Of a stretch of 64,000 nt of DNA, positions 1-10,731 are shown one piece after another (position 1 is the first letter of the stretch; each line of letters starts with the position of its first letter). Source of the DNA: Tetracentron sinense (taxonomy: Eukaryota > Streptophyta > Magnoliopsida > Trochodendrales > Trochodendraceae); NCBI GenBank assembly GCA_015143295.1, contig CM026565.1, positions 29,706,052 to 29,770,051 on the forward strand. The letters are read 5' to 3'. Below the pieces are notes generated by a model. It had not been told where the DNA came from and did no database searches. It was given only the letters and a program-made list of their open reading frames with translations. The translations under genes and the position numbers were made by a program.

Positions 1-672
1 TTTTGTTTTTAAAAATCCCCAAATTGCGAATATTAGGGTTTTAAACCCATAGGACTCTAAATAGAGGTTCTATTTTGAGGTTTTAGAGTGTTCTAAATAT
101 TTCTAACCTAATTTGACAAAGGAAGAGAGAAAACCTTGAATTTTGAAAGTGGTTTTTGCTTGGAGAGGAAGGAGATAGCTTGGAAATTGCAAAGAAAGCT
201 TGAAAATCAACATCAAGCCTTCTTGGTTTTTAAAGTTAATATTTTTTATTCTAAAACAAAGGTTAAATAGATGAATCCTAAAGGTAAATGAATCTTAACC
301 ACAGTTAATGAGTGTTAAAAAGGAGGGCAGGACCACTGAGAACCGGTATAATTCATTACACAGTGGAAATGCGAAGTTAAGTTAAGCATTTTCCTATATA
401 TATAGTGGGTTAACCGTGATTTTCCATTACATAAGGCATTTTTTCAAGTTTTTATTATGTTAAAACTTGTTTGGTGACCCGGAATTTTAGCCTGGGCAAT
501 GGAAGATCCAAGCTCCATGTTGAGTACAGCTAGAGGCGGAGCCAGGAATTTTACTCTAGGGGGCCAAAATTCATTTATTAAAACACTAATGGATTTAAGG
601 GTATGGAGCTACGCTCCCCAAAAAAAAATTTGGGGTACTTTGGTTTGAGATTTTTTTCCCGTTTATGTCCTG

Positions 673-910
673 AGATCGCCACATGTCCATTTTGACACCC
701 TTAACTGTGGTTAAGATTCACCCAGCCCTAGGGTTTACTCAACTATCCTTGGTTTTTAGAAAAAATGTCAAAATTTTTTTCAAACCCTACTAAAAATTCA
801 CTAACTCCTAAGGTTAATTTTTTTTTTCAATATTTAATCTAAAAATCAAGAATAGGTAGGTGAATTTTAACCATAGTTAAAGGGTGTCAATAGGAACATG
901 TGGCGACCTA
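673..910. repeat. Foldback miniature element, GGTTAAGGGGTGTC family
   Basis: The left arm begins ATCGCCACATGTCC and runs through a GTGGTTAAGATTCACCC core to CTTGGTTTTTAG. The right arm is the same sequence inverted, ending CATGTGGCGACCT. The loop is A/T-rich. It lies inside the insertion at 529-1235. Confidence 0.75.
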
Positions 911-1177
911 AAGGGCATAACCGGACTCCAAGGAATCCAGCTACAACTTTAGAATTTTGAGTGAACTTAGTCAGCAGATTCACAATTAGGGAGCCACTCT
1001 ATAAGACAAAAAATTGGGGGGGGGGGAGCGGGCGGGCAACTATACTATTAAATTGATGGGCCCACAATTTAACAAAAGAAAGGTTTTCGAGGGGCAACTA
1101 TACTATTCATATTAAAAAAATTTGATGGACCCACAATTTAACAAAGCAAAGAAGGTTTTTCAAAAAAAAAAATTGGT

Positions 1178-1209
<32 letters not shown>
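1178..1209. repeat. Homopolymer run of about 32 G
   Basis: An uninterrupted run of G follows an A-rich stretch and precedes ACCCCTCCCCG. Apparent poly-Pro or poly-Gly reading frames across it are artefacts. The length is probably unstable and may be imprecise in the assembly. Confidence 0.95.
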
Positions 1210-1211
<2 letters not shown>

Positions 1212-1522
1212 CCCTCCCCGCCCCTAACAGAAGCTCTAACGGTTGTGTTAACCAAACACAACGTCCACGCATAACTGTCAGTGACTGGCACTATTACACA
1301 GCGTTGGGTTAAGATTTCAACACTCAATGTTAGCTTTGTTACCAAACACCCTCAACAGTAGACGGGGCAATGCAATCCCATCATTAGAGCATTCCTAGCA
1401 TCCTCGGTAAAAATAGTTAAAAGTCACTTTTTTTTATTTTTAACTATCCATTTTTTAAAATCACTCTTAATAGTCTCACCAATTTAACAAAGAAGAAAGG
1501 AAGAGAAAAATGTTCACCCACC

Positions 1523-1836
1523 CATCTACGGCAAATCTGGTAATCACCCCTAGAGGTCGCCACATGTCTTCTTTGACACCCCTTAACCATGGGTAGGGTT
1601 CACCCACCCCTGTTTTTTTTTTTTTTTTTTAATATTAATTCTTTTTTTAAAATTAAAAAACTTTTTTTAATATTAAAAAAACTCTCAAAACAATTTTTTA
1701 ATTTTAAAAAAAGAATTAATATTGAAAAAAGAACCAAGGATGAGTGGGTGAACCTTACCCACGGTTAAGGGGTGTCAAAGGAGACACGTGGCGACCTCTT
1801 AACCGGATTTGCCAAATACGGTGATACCGTAGAGGA
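1523..1836. mobile_element. Foldback miniature element, GGTTAAGGGGTGTC family, full length
   Basis: Outer ends are CATCTACGGCAAATCTGG on the left and an inverted GGATTTGCCAAATACGG ... CCGTAGAGG on the right. Inside these are the arm pair with GGTCGCCACATGTC and GACACGTGGCGACCTC, around an A/T loop built of TTAATATTAAAAAAA-type runs. The copy at 48486-48845 shares the same outer ends, which helps define the full unit. Confidence 0.75.
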
Positions 1837-2102
1837 TTTGACTCCTATTGTCATTTGTGTGGAAAAATGAAAAAGGAATAGAGAGTGAAATATTGGTTTG
1901 GTGGTTTGGTGAGTTTACAGTACTCACCAAACGTATAGTAATCACAAAGCCAAACCAAAATCATAATTTTGATGATGCTGCTGCTGGGAATTGTTTTGCA
2001 ATTTTTAGTGTTTAGGCTCATAAAAATAAAAATGCTCTTGTAGGCCATGAAATAAAAGAGAAAGAGTAAGCAAATCGATAAAGTAGCTCAAAGTAAAACA
2101 GC

Positions 2103-2108
2103 TTTATT
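2103..2108 (-). promoter_or_regulatory. Poly(A) signal, phytocyanin 1
   Basis: AATAAA on the minus strand, about 140 bases past the stop codon of phytocyanin 1. It is conserved at the same place after phytocyanin 3 (38918-38923). Confidence 0.6.
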
Positions 2109-2246
2109 CGAATACAATACAGAACTCACTGGAATCACTGAACCAGAAAAACAATGATCACACCCTAAATGTATAGACCCTCATAGAAGGGCAGTGTCTG
2201 ATAGAAAAATCAAGAAGACAGCAAAACTAGTCTTACTAGCTAGTAT

Positions 2247-3071
2247 CTAAAACAATAAAGCTACAGCAATCGACAAGACTGTCAGAGAGAAGCCGGCGAC
2301 GGCCACAGACGGAGAAGAGCTGGAAGGAGGAGGAGGAGGCGTCCCTGAGCTGGAAGGTGGAGGAGGGGTTACGCTGCTGGGAGGTGGCGTCCCTGAGCTG
2401 GAAGGTGGAGTTGCTGAGCTGGACGGAGGAGTGGCTTGACTTGACGGAGGAGTGGCTTGGCTCGAAGAAGGTGGCGTGGCGGGGCTTGAAGAAGGAGGAT
2501 TGGCAGGGCCGGCTACTGATGGGGTTGGTGTATGAGCTGTGGGTCCGCCGGCTACTGATGGGGTAGGGGCACAAGGTGTGGGTGTGCCCGATGTGGGGGC
2601 GGGCGCACCCGATGTGGGGGCGGGCGAGGAGGGAGGAGGGGAAGGGGAAGGTCCTTCCTTGGAGGGGGTTGGGGATGCAGAAGGAGAGGCTTGGACAGTA
2701 ATGCTCAACTTTTGGCCGATGGCACAGTGCTGGCCGACGGTGCAGATGTAATAGTGGTCGCCGTCGGTGTCAAGAGTGAGGTTGGCAGGGCCGGTTGTGA
2801 TAACAGAACCAATGGTAGAGGTTGAGGTACAGGCATCGAATGCTGTCTTTGATACTTGGGCCACGTCGTGTTCCCCGGTGGTGAAGTTGAACACAAGAGT
2901 GTCGCCGACCACGAACTTATTGTTGGAAGCCCAGGTCGTGTATGCGGCCGCACCACCAGGGGGAATGACCCACCCCAAGCTATCTCCGACCACATGTGTT
3001 GTCTGCGCCACCGTGCAGTGTAGCATGGCCGCTCCAACAACAACAAGAAGCACATATCCAACCATACCCAT
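2247..3071 (-). CDS. Phytocyanin 1: GPI-anchored, Pro-rich blue copper protein (stellacyanin-type ligands)
   Basis: A single uninterrupted 274-aa frame. I start at the ATG at 3071; the longer open frame begins with TTG. Residues 1-22 are a signal peptide ending TVAQ. Residues 23-128 form a plastocyanin-like domain with the type-1 copper ligands His68, Cys110, His115 and Gln120 in the HC-x2-GQ arrangement; Gln rather than Met as axial ligand is typical of stellacyanins. Cys81 and Cys116 fit the conserved disulfide. Residues about 130-248 are rich in Pro, Ser, Ala and Thr with repeated TPPSSS units, fitting O-glycosylated arabinogalactan modules. The last ~22 residues are hydrophobic and follow a small-residue stretch, as in GPI-attachment signals. 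The role is inferred as electron transfer or copper binding at the plasma membrane or wall. The gene lacks the intron usual after the GDTL codons. Its promoter and copper domain resemble phytocyanin 2, while its tail and 3' UTR resemble phytocyanin 3. Confidence 0.93.
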   Translation of the reverse strand: MGMVGYVLLVVVGAAMLHCTVAQTTHVVGDSLGWVIPPGGAAAYTTWASNNKFVVGDTLVFNFTTGEHDVAQVSKTAFDACTSTSTIGSVITTGPANLTLDTDGDHYYICTVGQHCAIGQKLSITVQASPSASPTPSKEGPSPSPPPSSPAPTSGAPAPTSGTPTPCAPTPSVAGGPTAHTPTPSVAGPANPPSSSPATPPSSSQATPPSSQATPPSSSATPPSSSGTPPPSSVTPPPPSSSGTPPPPPSSSSPSVAVAGFSLTVLSIAVALLF

Positions 3072-3079
3072 CCTCAAAG

Positions 3080-3450
3080 CCTCTTTCTCTGTGTGTGTAT
3101 ATGAATATTCTGAGGGAGAATGTTAAGTAATGGGTGAGAAGGTGGAGGGATAGCCTGGCCTAGTTATAGAGGTGTACGAGAGAGAGGACGCGTACAGCTT
3201 CTCTCTAATGACCGAAGCGGCCTTGCTGATCATTGACGCAGTGGAAGTTTCGCTCCAGTCAGTCGTGTCTTTTACTTTTCTTCAATCCATCCTTCTCGGA
3301 AGTAGTTGGAAAACACTAAAGACTCCAATCGCTGACTACGACTATTCCTCGACGGCCTCATGGCGTTGCTACGCGTCTTGCTTTCCTAATTGGACTGGGT
3401 TGGGCCTGATTTATATAAATGGCTACGCTTGGGCCTACAAATTAACAATG
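3080..3450 (-). promoter_or_regulatory. Conserved upstream region shared by phytocyanins 1 and 2
   Basis: The 5' UTR, TATA region and about 280 further bases match 21600-21945. Shared words include GACGCAGTGGAAGTTTCG, CAGCTTCTCT and TTGGGCCTACAAA. An insertion of about 45 bases near 21745-21790 is private to gene 2. Conservation beyond the TATA box shows that the promoter was duplicated along with the coding region. Confidence 0.7.
3161..3168 (-). promoter_or_regulatory. TATA box, phytocyanin 1
   Basis: TATAACTA on the minus strand, 90 bases before the ATG. It sits in a block conserved upstream of phytocyanin 2, where the box reads TATAAGTA at nearly the same distance. Confidence 0.6.
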
Positions 3451-3537
3451 GCATCTAGCCCTTGCTTGATCTGTGATTGCAGACTTGCAGTCAATCTGAC
3501 TTGCCTTATTAAGGTGGAAGAGCTGTATATCCAACTA

Positions 3538-4012
3538 ACTAGTAGAGACGGGTGCAATGCACGGTAATAATTAAGAATATCTGAAATTAAATAGTATTAT
3601 TTATTTATTTAAATATTAAGTAATATATTTTAAGAATATTTCATAAATTTTATTTTTAATAATATTAGTTTTTTATTATTTGATATATATTATTATTTGT
3701 ATTAATTAATTAATTTTATAATAATAATTTATTATTTTAATAACATTTATAAGAAAATCATAAGTTATTTAGTATTAAACTTTAATTAATACACCCAAGA
3801 GTTGGAGATAAGACAGATCTCTGTAATAGTGGAGATAGATAGGACTCTAGGATTGTTTGATAACTGATGACCTAGAACAAACGGTGGAGATTAAAGAGGG
3901 AAGCCAAATGGCATTCCTAGGATTGAACGTATAGGATTTGAGAGATTGGAGTTTGGAGAGCAAGGGGAAAGTCTTATTTTTTATATTATAGTATAGATGA
4001 GTTCAACTAAAT
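3538..4012. repeat. AT-rich repeat with a GTGCAATGCAC motif at its edge
   Basis: It starts near ACTAGTAGAGACGGGTGCAA and is followed by about 200 bases almost purely A/T. The right part ends TATTATAGTATAGATGAG. Similar edge motifs occur at about 5455 (GTGCCATGCACGG) and twice in the palindrome near 52.7 and 53.35 kb (GTGCGATGCACG or its inverse). It resembles a transposon edge, but I cannot assign a family. No gene seen. Confidence 0.4.
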
Positions 4013-4017
4013 ACACG

Positions 4018-4172
4018 TCTGGGCTTGTCCCAGCGGTAGTGTATCTTCCTTTGGGGAGGAGTGACTCGTGTTCGAATCTAGTTGTAGCAGTTGAGTGTGC
4101 ACCCTTAGTTCTAACTCACCTAACCCTGTCATAGATAGATAATATATAAGCTGATTACCAAAACAAAAAGTA
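4018..4172 (+). mobile_element. SINE (tRNA-derived)
   Basis: The head carries RNA polymerase III promoter-like boxes: an A box in CTTGTCCCAGCGGTAGTG and a B box in GTGTTCGAATCT about 35 bases later. An unrelated body and a short A-rich tail (CCAAAACAAAAAG) follow. This is the standard layout of plant tRNA-derived SINEs. Ends are approximate. Confidence 0.65.
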
Positions 4173-4252
4173 CAACTAAATGCAATACATTATACAATAA
4201 TGTCATTTTATTTCTTTCCATGTATAGTTGGACTATGTCCAATAGTGTGTAC

Positions 4253-4739
4253 TAGGGCTGTACAAAGCCCGATCGGCCCGTTTGTGCGGCTCGACTCGAG
4301 ATCGACTCGAATTTTAGACTCGCTCGAGCTAAGCCGAGCCTAAAAAAAATCTTGAAAATTCAATCAAGCCGAGCTTGGGCCAACCCCCTGTTTGATTCGG
4401 CCCAGTTCGATTAAAGCTCGGTTCGGCTCGAGCTCGATTCGGCTCAAATATTATTAAAAAACTAAAAAAAATTAAAAATATTATTTATATATATTATTAT
4501 TATATATATAAATAATATAAAATATTATTATTATTTTAAAAAGTATTCAAGCCGAGCTTGAGCCAAGCCAAGCCCGGCTCGAGCTTGAGTCAATTCTGGT
4601 TGAGCCGAGCTTCAAGCTAGGCTTTTGAATTCAGGCCGAGCTTTCAAGCTTGATTTCGGGGCCAAGCCGGGCTTCAGACTTAGAACAAACCCTTTCAAGC
4701 CAAGCTGGGCTTGGCCAAGCCCAGAAAAGCCCAGCCCTA
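4253..4739. mobile_element. hAT-type miniature element A, copy 1
   Basis: Terminal inverted repeats TAGGGCTG / CAGCCCTA are flanked by near-identical 8-bp duplications, GTGTGTAC at 4245-4252 and GTGTGTAT at 4740-4747. An 8-bp duplication is the hAT signature. The body is full of AGCTCG/CGAGCT-type words around an A/T centre and has no coding capacity. A second copy lies at 32741-35040. Confidence 0.85.
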
Positions 4740-4747
4740 GTGTGTAT

Positions 4748-6339
4748 GCTAGATTAGAACATTTATCAACAGTGTCAGCCTCTAAAATCAAGCTTTATTG
4801 TTAATGAAGGAAAGAGTCCTTTCTTAAAATCAATGGTTCTTTATTAATTAGTTCAAATGTCTTTATTATAGCCTTATTCATCATATATATACTATTCAAT
4901 TTGACTAAGATTTGGATGGGTCCTCTTCAGTGGATCTCCCTTGTTCCTGTTTAGTACCATTTGTTGGAAGTTTTTTCTATTCTTACATTTGGTTCTTCCG
5001 TACTTTCTAATGCAAACTAAAGCATAAAAATTTAGAGAAGAAATCACCGTCTCTTTCTCTAAGAAGCAACCTTGAATACGAAAAAAAAGAAAAAAAAAGA
5101 GAAGAATTCTCTTAATAAAAAAAAATTATATTAATTAAAAAAAGAAATTCATTACAAATGTAGCCTAAATACAACCCCTCTCAGATCTAACTCTTCAAAA
5201 AGCAAGCATATAAAAAACAGTAAGTTTCCAAAAATAGTAGAAAAAACTTAGAAACTTACTCAAATAGTTACTGATCAACTCTTAATTAAGGGTTTTTCGG
5301 CCAAGAAGACTTTTAGAACCCAAAAGGGCCTAAAAATAGATAAATAGAAATTTGCTAAACATAATAAATTGATTTCAAATGAATTTTAACCCTCAAAATG
5401 ACTTTTATGACAATTTGGGGCAAATAGATCCATGATCACTAGTAACTAATAAGAAGCATGTGCCATGCACGGAAATGTAAAAAAAAATTATAACGATATT
5501 AAAATACCTAATAGGAGATATTTTTTAATAACATATTTGTTAAAAAAAATTGTAGTTTCTTAAATTTATGTTCATTATATTCCTATCACAATTGATATTT
5601 TTGTTTTTAAGGAACTGCAATACTTCTTAAGATTTAAGTAATACTTCAACATGCCATCCTTCACTATGGCTGTATACCAATTTACTTCAAATAAGCAACA
5701 ATGAATTAGGCAACCAATATATAAAAGGCTTGATTACTTGCTTCATCAATCTCATTAAGGTGCTTGGCGAATTCAAAATCCCATTCGACATCACTAGCCT
5801 TATATAGATGAAGAATTCATGAGTAGGTCCAGACTTAATAGACGCAGCTTCTTAAGATTTTGAATTCTCCAACCACGGTATTTAAAACCATAGTTCAAGT
5901 ATGGGTGGTAATGGGTATCCGATTACCCTACACAATTGAGTTGGATTCATGCCAATTTGAACTCAAAAGGTACTTTTCAACTTAAATTCTCTTTCTAGTA
6001 CCATCAACCATAAACACTTTTCATTGATTTAAAGTAGCTCTTCACATAAAAGTAAAAGACACGCAAAAAAAAAAAAAAACTCCTTTAGAAATGCAATGAA
6101 CTAATTTGGCAATTCTTCATGAAAAGATTCAAGAGTTAAGTACCTAGCTGTGCTTCAAACAAAACAAAAATATCAAAAAAAGGATCAACATATTTTTTTT
6201 TATTTTGTTTTTTCAAAAAGGGGAGTGCTAACCATAGATGCGGGGGCTTTAGACACCCATTTCTTGGCAAAGGGACAAACATTTTTTGGCGGGGTCCAGT
6301 GCCACGAACTTGCCATGTTGTCAAGAGCTAGGTTAGGGC
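4748..6339. other. AT-rich intergenic DNA, no gene recognised
   Basis: Only short low-complexity runs and a GTGCCATGCACGG motif near 5455 stand out. A fragment at 5820-5885 is similar to 22210-22270, sharing AGTAGGTC and a TTTTGAAT run. No open frame resembles a protein I know. Confidence 0.5.
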
Positions 6340-6657
6340 GTCTACTGGTCTGATCCCCGCTCTTACAGGCAGTAAATTTGTTTTTTAAAAAATATTACAC
6401 ACGGTTCGAATGTTGAGTGTGTATTAAGACTTAGTATGAAAAGACAAAACTGTAATAATGTGTATAAAGGGAAGTGCTAGCTCAACATACCGATTATTTA
6501 TGTTGAGATTAAGGTTATTTTATCCTTTTTTAAGTCATGTTAATAAGGCTTATTTGTAATCTTTCCATTATCAGCCTTTTTTAGTCATTGTGGGGAAACG
6601 TATCTTCAAAAAATTCAACAGTCAATGTGAGGAAAAAACGTACCTGGTAAAAATTCA

Positions 6658-7963
6658 GGGGTTTTTTGGTAAAAAAAAAAACTCCCTATCTTTTTAGCTA
6701 TTTGTAAATACCTACTTCCCTTTTTTGATTTTGTATTTTACCGCCACTAAGTTTTAAATCCTTTGCAAATCCACCCTTCCATCCATAAATTAGTTAATGG
6801 ATGTTAACTTTTTTATGAAATGACCTTTTTAACCTTTTTTTTTTTTTTTTTTTTAATTTCAATTAGATTGGTAAAAACTTTTCACAACTGTTTGGAACCC
6901 ACTAATTGTGGTTAAGATTCACTCACCCTTAGGATTTATCCATCTAACCTTGGTTTTTAGAGAAAGAAAAATATTAATCTTAGGAGGATTATGTTTAATC
7001 ACAGTTAAAGGGGGCTCTACAAGTTGTCAAGTGTGCCTTGTAACACTCACTAACTGTAGTTAAGATTCACTCACTACTAGGGTCGTTCATCCATCTAATC
7101 TTGGATTTTAGAAAAAACAATTTTGACCTTAGGTTAATTATGCTTAACCACGGCTATTAACAAATAGCTGGAAAGATAGGGTTTTTGTTACTTTGAAGGG
7201 GTGGTACGTCATTTGTGAGAGTGGCTGGTGCCTATATGGTCTCCTCGTTCACACACAAAAGCACACCCCACTCCCCATAGTTGGCAACAAAATATCATCA
7301 AAAAGTAAATTGGGTACATCGTACAAACACGGAGTCCCCTTCACTATAGTTAAGCATAGAAAACATAAGGTTAACATTTCTAAAATCCAAGGTTAGATGG
7401 ATGAATTCTAAGGGTGAGTGAATCTTAAACACAGTTAGTGAGTGTTAAAAGGGACACATGGCGGCGTGTAGAGCCCTCTTTAACTGCTTAAGCTTAATAA
7501 ACCTAAGGTTAATATTTTTCTTTCTCTAAAAGGTTAGATGGATAATCCTAGAGGTGAGTAAATATGAACCATAGTTATTGGGTTCCAAGAACTTGTAAAA
7601 GTTTTTCTAAATTTCATTGATATTAAAAAAAAAGGTTAAAAATGTCATTTCAGAAAAAAAAATTAGAGATTAATTTTCAAGCGGAGCTCTGCATCATGTG
7701 GAGCTCCCTTTTTATACACACTGGTGGCAAATGTGTAATTATTGATATTTACACATTTGCCACTGGTGTGTGATAAAAGGGAGTCTGCATGATGCAGAGC
7801 TCCGCTTCATATTTAAACTGAAAATTTAACATCTATTAACTAAGTTGATGGGAGGGTGAATTTTCAAAGGATTTAAAAGTTAGTGGGGGGTAACATACAA
7901 AATCACAAAAGGAATGGGCTATTTACAAATATCTGAAAAGATAGGGGGTTTTCCCAAAAAATC
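6658..7963. mobile_element. Long-arm foldback transposon, probably Mutator-like, non-coding
   Basis: Two arms of roughly 550-600 bases are inverted copies of each other around a centre near 7200-7310. The left end is GGGGTTTTTTGG and the right end is CCCAAAAAATC. The flanking 9-mers AAAAATTCA and CAAAATTCA differ at one base, as expected for an aged 9-bp duplication. The second copy of the host block has the empty site near 19762-19770. The arms include sequence related to the GGTTAAG foldback family. No protein is encoded. Confidence 0.7.
7679..7807. repeat. Nested miniature palindrome (AAGCGGAGCTCTGCAT ends)
   Basis: The arms GCGGAGCTCTGCATCATG and its inverse surround a second inverted pair, CACTGGTGGCAAATGTG. 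It sits in only one arm of the larger foldback, so it inserted later. A diverged relative is at 22710-22915. Confidence 0.7.
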
Positions 7964-8388
7964 CAAAATTCAACCATGCAATGTCGGAGTCATGAAATGA
8001 TTATTCACATCGACTTTCTACAATGTCAAAGTCATCAGAATACGGGGTGCGCAAACTATTAGTTCCCTTTTATAAAAGATATTTTGAAGAACATTTCTCT
8101 CAAATTTAAGGAGTCTTGTAAGACTTCCTGGGTGCAAAATTGTGTTTTTATAGTAATTCACATGTAATTAAGCGATTATCCTCTGTAATCACCCTCTGAC
8201 GAGATTATGAAATTGTTAGTTATTTACATTATCACTTGTGATGGGTCGAACCAAACACTACTGGTTTGATCCTGCTCCTCCAAGTAGTAAAATTCAATTA
8301 AAAAATATTACACACGGTTCGAATGGTGAGTGCATTTTAAGATTTAATATGAAAAGATAAAACCTTAATGTGTATAAAAGGAAGTGCT

Positions 8389-9584
8389 ATCACTTTCTTT
8401 TTTTTAGTCAAAAGCATTATATTATTACTGAGAATTTGATATTACATAACCCTCTGAGAGGCTCAGTTGGCTCGGAGAATCCTCAGAAGAAAAAAGTGAA
8501 ATGCTTGAATTTAAAGCTTTTGGAAGAAAAAATTGAAATGCTTGAATTTAAAGCTTTTTGAGCTTGACAGTGAGCTTCAGTGTTGGCCTTAAGTTGGACA
8601 AAGCAGAAAGACACCATTTCAAAGTAATTTCGGAAGCTATTTATATTTGCGATCAGAGCATGTATCTCCCAGGGGAATTAGTGGAAGCAAGGTTGAGGGT
8701 GTTAATAACTTCTTTCGAATCTGATTCGATGATGACCTTCTGCCAATGGTTAATGTAGACAACTGAGAGCCCCATCCTAATGACTGAGGCCTCGGCCAGG
8801 ATGGTTGATCCCACTTGGATAGGAATGGGCTTATTTGCTCAAACTCTGCCTTCGTTATTCCGAGGAACGATTCCAATCCCTGCTACCAACCCAGACGATA
8901 AGGCTACACCGTCGACATTCACCTTAACCCAAGAAAATACTGGGGGTTTCCACACTTTGGAAGAAGCTGAAATGTTTCCTGTAGATGGGTAGGAGTGAGC
9001 TTGAGCTTTCCTTATATTACCGATCAAGAGAAACTTAGAAGCAAGGGAGTTAGCTCGTACAATGGCTTTGTCCGGGTTTGGGTTTTACCCTCTGAATAGT
9101 ATATCATTCCTTAGCTGCCAAATGCTCCATAAAATGGTATTGACTTGAACCGCCAATTCTTTATTTCCGGATTCAAAACCATCTACTTTAGCCCAACCTT
9201 TCCACTAGGATAAAAAAGATAGGGAGTCAGGGTGGGAATTCCAAATGTCAATGAAGATCCAAATTAACCAGAGAATTTGGTTACATTGACACTGGATGAA
9301 GAGATGGACAATCGTCTCCAATTCCGTCTTGCACAATGGGCAGATCTCATCGACCATCAGATGTCTTCTCCACAAATTTGTAGCTACTACTATTGCGTGG
9401 TGGCATGACCTCAAAATGAGAAGTTGTAGTTTGGTGGGAATAGGGAATTTCCAAAGCATTTTCCATAGAGAAATGGATTCTTAATGGTTTGTTGAACTCG
9501 ACGAAGGTCTTCTGGACTCTAGAAGGTGTGTGGCCAGATGGGTACTGAGTTTACCGTAAACATGTCGTTTTTGGTTTAATGCCA
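8389..9584 (-). mobile_element. LINE relic, 3' part (zinc-binding and RNase H regions)
   Basis: Minus-strand frames read the zf-RVT region (WKFPIPTKLQLL ... CPLCK ... VHLFIQC at 9205-9459) and then the RNase H start (VKVNVDGV ... AGIGIV near 8900). The RNase H part continues through a frame change to about 8640. A T run at 8396-8404 is the poly(A) tail seen from the other strand. The copy is 5'-truncated and no longer codes intact proteins. Its upstream part lies at 19458-19640, separated by the Mutator-like element. Confidence 0.8.
9576..9584. repeat. 9-bp target duplication, left
   Basis: TTAATGCCA, identical to 19449-19457 on the other side of the Mutator-like element. Confidence 0.9.
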
Positions 9585-9668
9585 GAGAAAAATACGGATT
9601 TGGGCCCCGTATTATGAAAAAACCCCTGTATGGGCTCCGGTTTGAAATATTTATTTCTGTAGGCTTCT
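9585..9668 (+). repeat. MULE left terminal inverted repeat
   Basis: It starts GAGAAAAATACGGATTTGGG and pairs with 19366-19448, which reads inversely GAGGAAAATACGGATTTGGG. The match covers about 80 bases with scattered differences and a few 1-2-base gaps. Confidence 0.88.
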
Positions 9669-9984
9669 ACAGTGATTTTAGTGGAGCACGTGGTTTCCTC
9701 TAAAAAAAATTTCTCCAAAATGCCCCCCATCCCTGTTAGAGAACCCTTAAACACCGTGCGACTGAGCTCAAGCTTTCCCCTTCAACGAAGCGTTCATCCG
9801 AAACCCAAGCTTTCCCCTTCGTTGCAACGAGGTAGACTTAAGTTTTCCCCTTCGTTGAAGCTTTCTCCTTCATTGCAACTGAGCTAAACCCTTGTGAAGA
9901 AGAAGAAGAAGAAGTAGAAGAACAAGAACATAGGGTAAGTGTTTATATGTTTTTGATCCATTTTGCGACGGTTACAGTGATCAT

Positions 9985-10690
9985 ATTCGGTATTTGCTAG
10001 GGTAATGTGCTCATTTTCCTCATTTTCTGTTATTAGAGTTCATTTTCGATGGTTGTAGTGATAAAGTTTGATTTTTTTTGCTCATTTTCGGTGTAATCTG
10101 TGATTACAGTGCATTTTCAATGTTACAGTTCTCATTTTCGGTGGTTTTGAGCTTATTTTCGGCGGTTTTGTGGTCATTTTCGGGGGTTTGATGTTATTGC
10201 ATTTTCTCTTTTACAGGGCTTTTCGATGATTTTATGCCAATTTTCGGTGGTTTTCCAGTATAACAGTGCTTTTTCGATGATTTTTTACCCATTTTCAGTG
10301 GTTTTCCAGTATAACAGTGCATTTTCGATGATTTTATGCAGATTTTCGGTGGTTTTCTGTTATTACAGTGCTATTTCGGCGGTTTTGTGGTCATTTTCGG
10401 TGGTTTTCTGTTATTGCATTTTCGATATTACAGTGTATTTTCGATGATTTTATGCTCCTGTTCGGTGGTTTTCTGTTATTACAGTTCTGTTTCGATGCTT
10501 TGATGCTCATTTTCGGTGGTTTTCTGTTCTGACACTGCTTTTCGATGGATACAATGCCCATTTTCGGGGGTTTTCTGTTATTGCAATTTTGATATGACAG
10601 TGCTATTTCGATGATTTTGTGATCTTCGGCGGTTCTGGTTATTACAGTGCATTTTCAATGGTTACAGCGCTCATTTTCAAAAATTTTCAG
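9985..10690 (+). repeat. Left array of ATTTTCGG-type repeats in the MULE
   Basis: Dozens of degenerate copies of TTTTCGGTGGTTTT separated by words such as TGTTATTACAGTGC fill the region between the left subterminal sequence and the transposase start. The unit length is irregular, about 30-60 bases. All copies point the same way, opposite to the arrays at 13440-13985, 15185-15845 and 18155-18880. Confidence 0.85.
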
Positions 10691-10731
10691 ATTACTTTAA
10701 CGGATTGAGTGTTTTCCAGATATTGCAGATA

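Larger units (their letters stand above)
529..1235. mobile_element. hAT-like insertion with GGCGGAGCC end, absent from the paralogous copy
   Basis: The left edge AGAGGCGGAGCCAGGA and right edge CCCCGCCCCTAACAG resemble the ends of the elements at 23235-23847 and 49004-50077. The paralogous block at about 37112 lacks this segment, reading GAGTACAGC directly into the TCTAACGG flank, so it serves as an approximate empty site. The insert holds a foldback element (673-910) and a 32-base G run. Exact target duplications are not clear. Confidence 0.55.
300..2246. repeat. Duplicated block, copy 1 (downstream flank of phytocyanin 1)
   Basis: Stretches at about 305-528 and 1222-1385, and again from 2040 into the 3' end of phytocyanin 1, match 36890-37112, 37115-37262 and 38845-39055 in the same order. 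Shared landmarks include GTGGGTTAACCGTGATTTTC at about 405 and 36967, and ACAGCTTTATTCGAATAC in the 3' UTR. The matches are broken by insertions private to each copy: 529-1235 here, and 37271-38844 in the other. This is an old segmental duplication that includes the ends of genes 1 and 3. Confidence 0.8.
6340..8388. repeat. Tandem duplication, copy A plus the start of copy B
   Basis: The unit has two parts. R1 (6340-6476) recurs at 8264-8388, sharing AATATTACACACGGTTCGAA. R2 (6477-6657 plus 7964-8262) recurs at 19640-20260, sharing ATTTATGTTGAGATTAAGG and GTCTTGTAAGACTT. The order R1-R2-R1-R2 shows a head-to-tail duplication of about 0.6 kb. Copy A was later split by the foldback at 6658-7963, and copy B by a LINE. 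Confidence 0.8.

Noticed and set aside
2236-3126. Several open frames overlapping phytocyanin 1 in other frames and on the plus strand
   Set aside because: They are GC-rich shadows of the real gene; none has a signal peptide plus domain.
3172-3567. 131-codon plus-strand frame
   Set aside because: It lies in the promoter region shared with gene 2, whose equivalent is not open; no domain.
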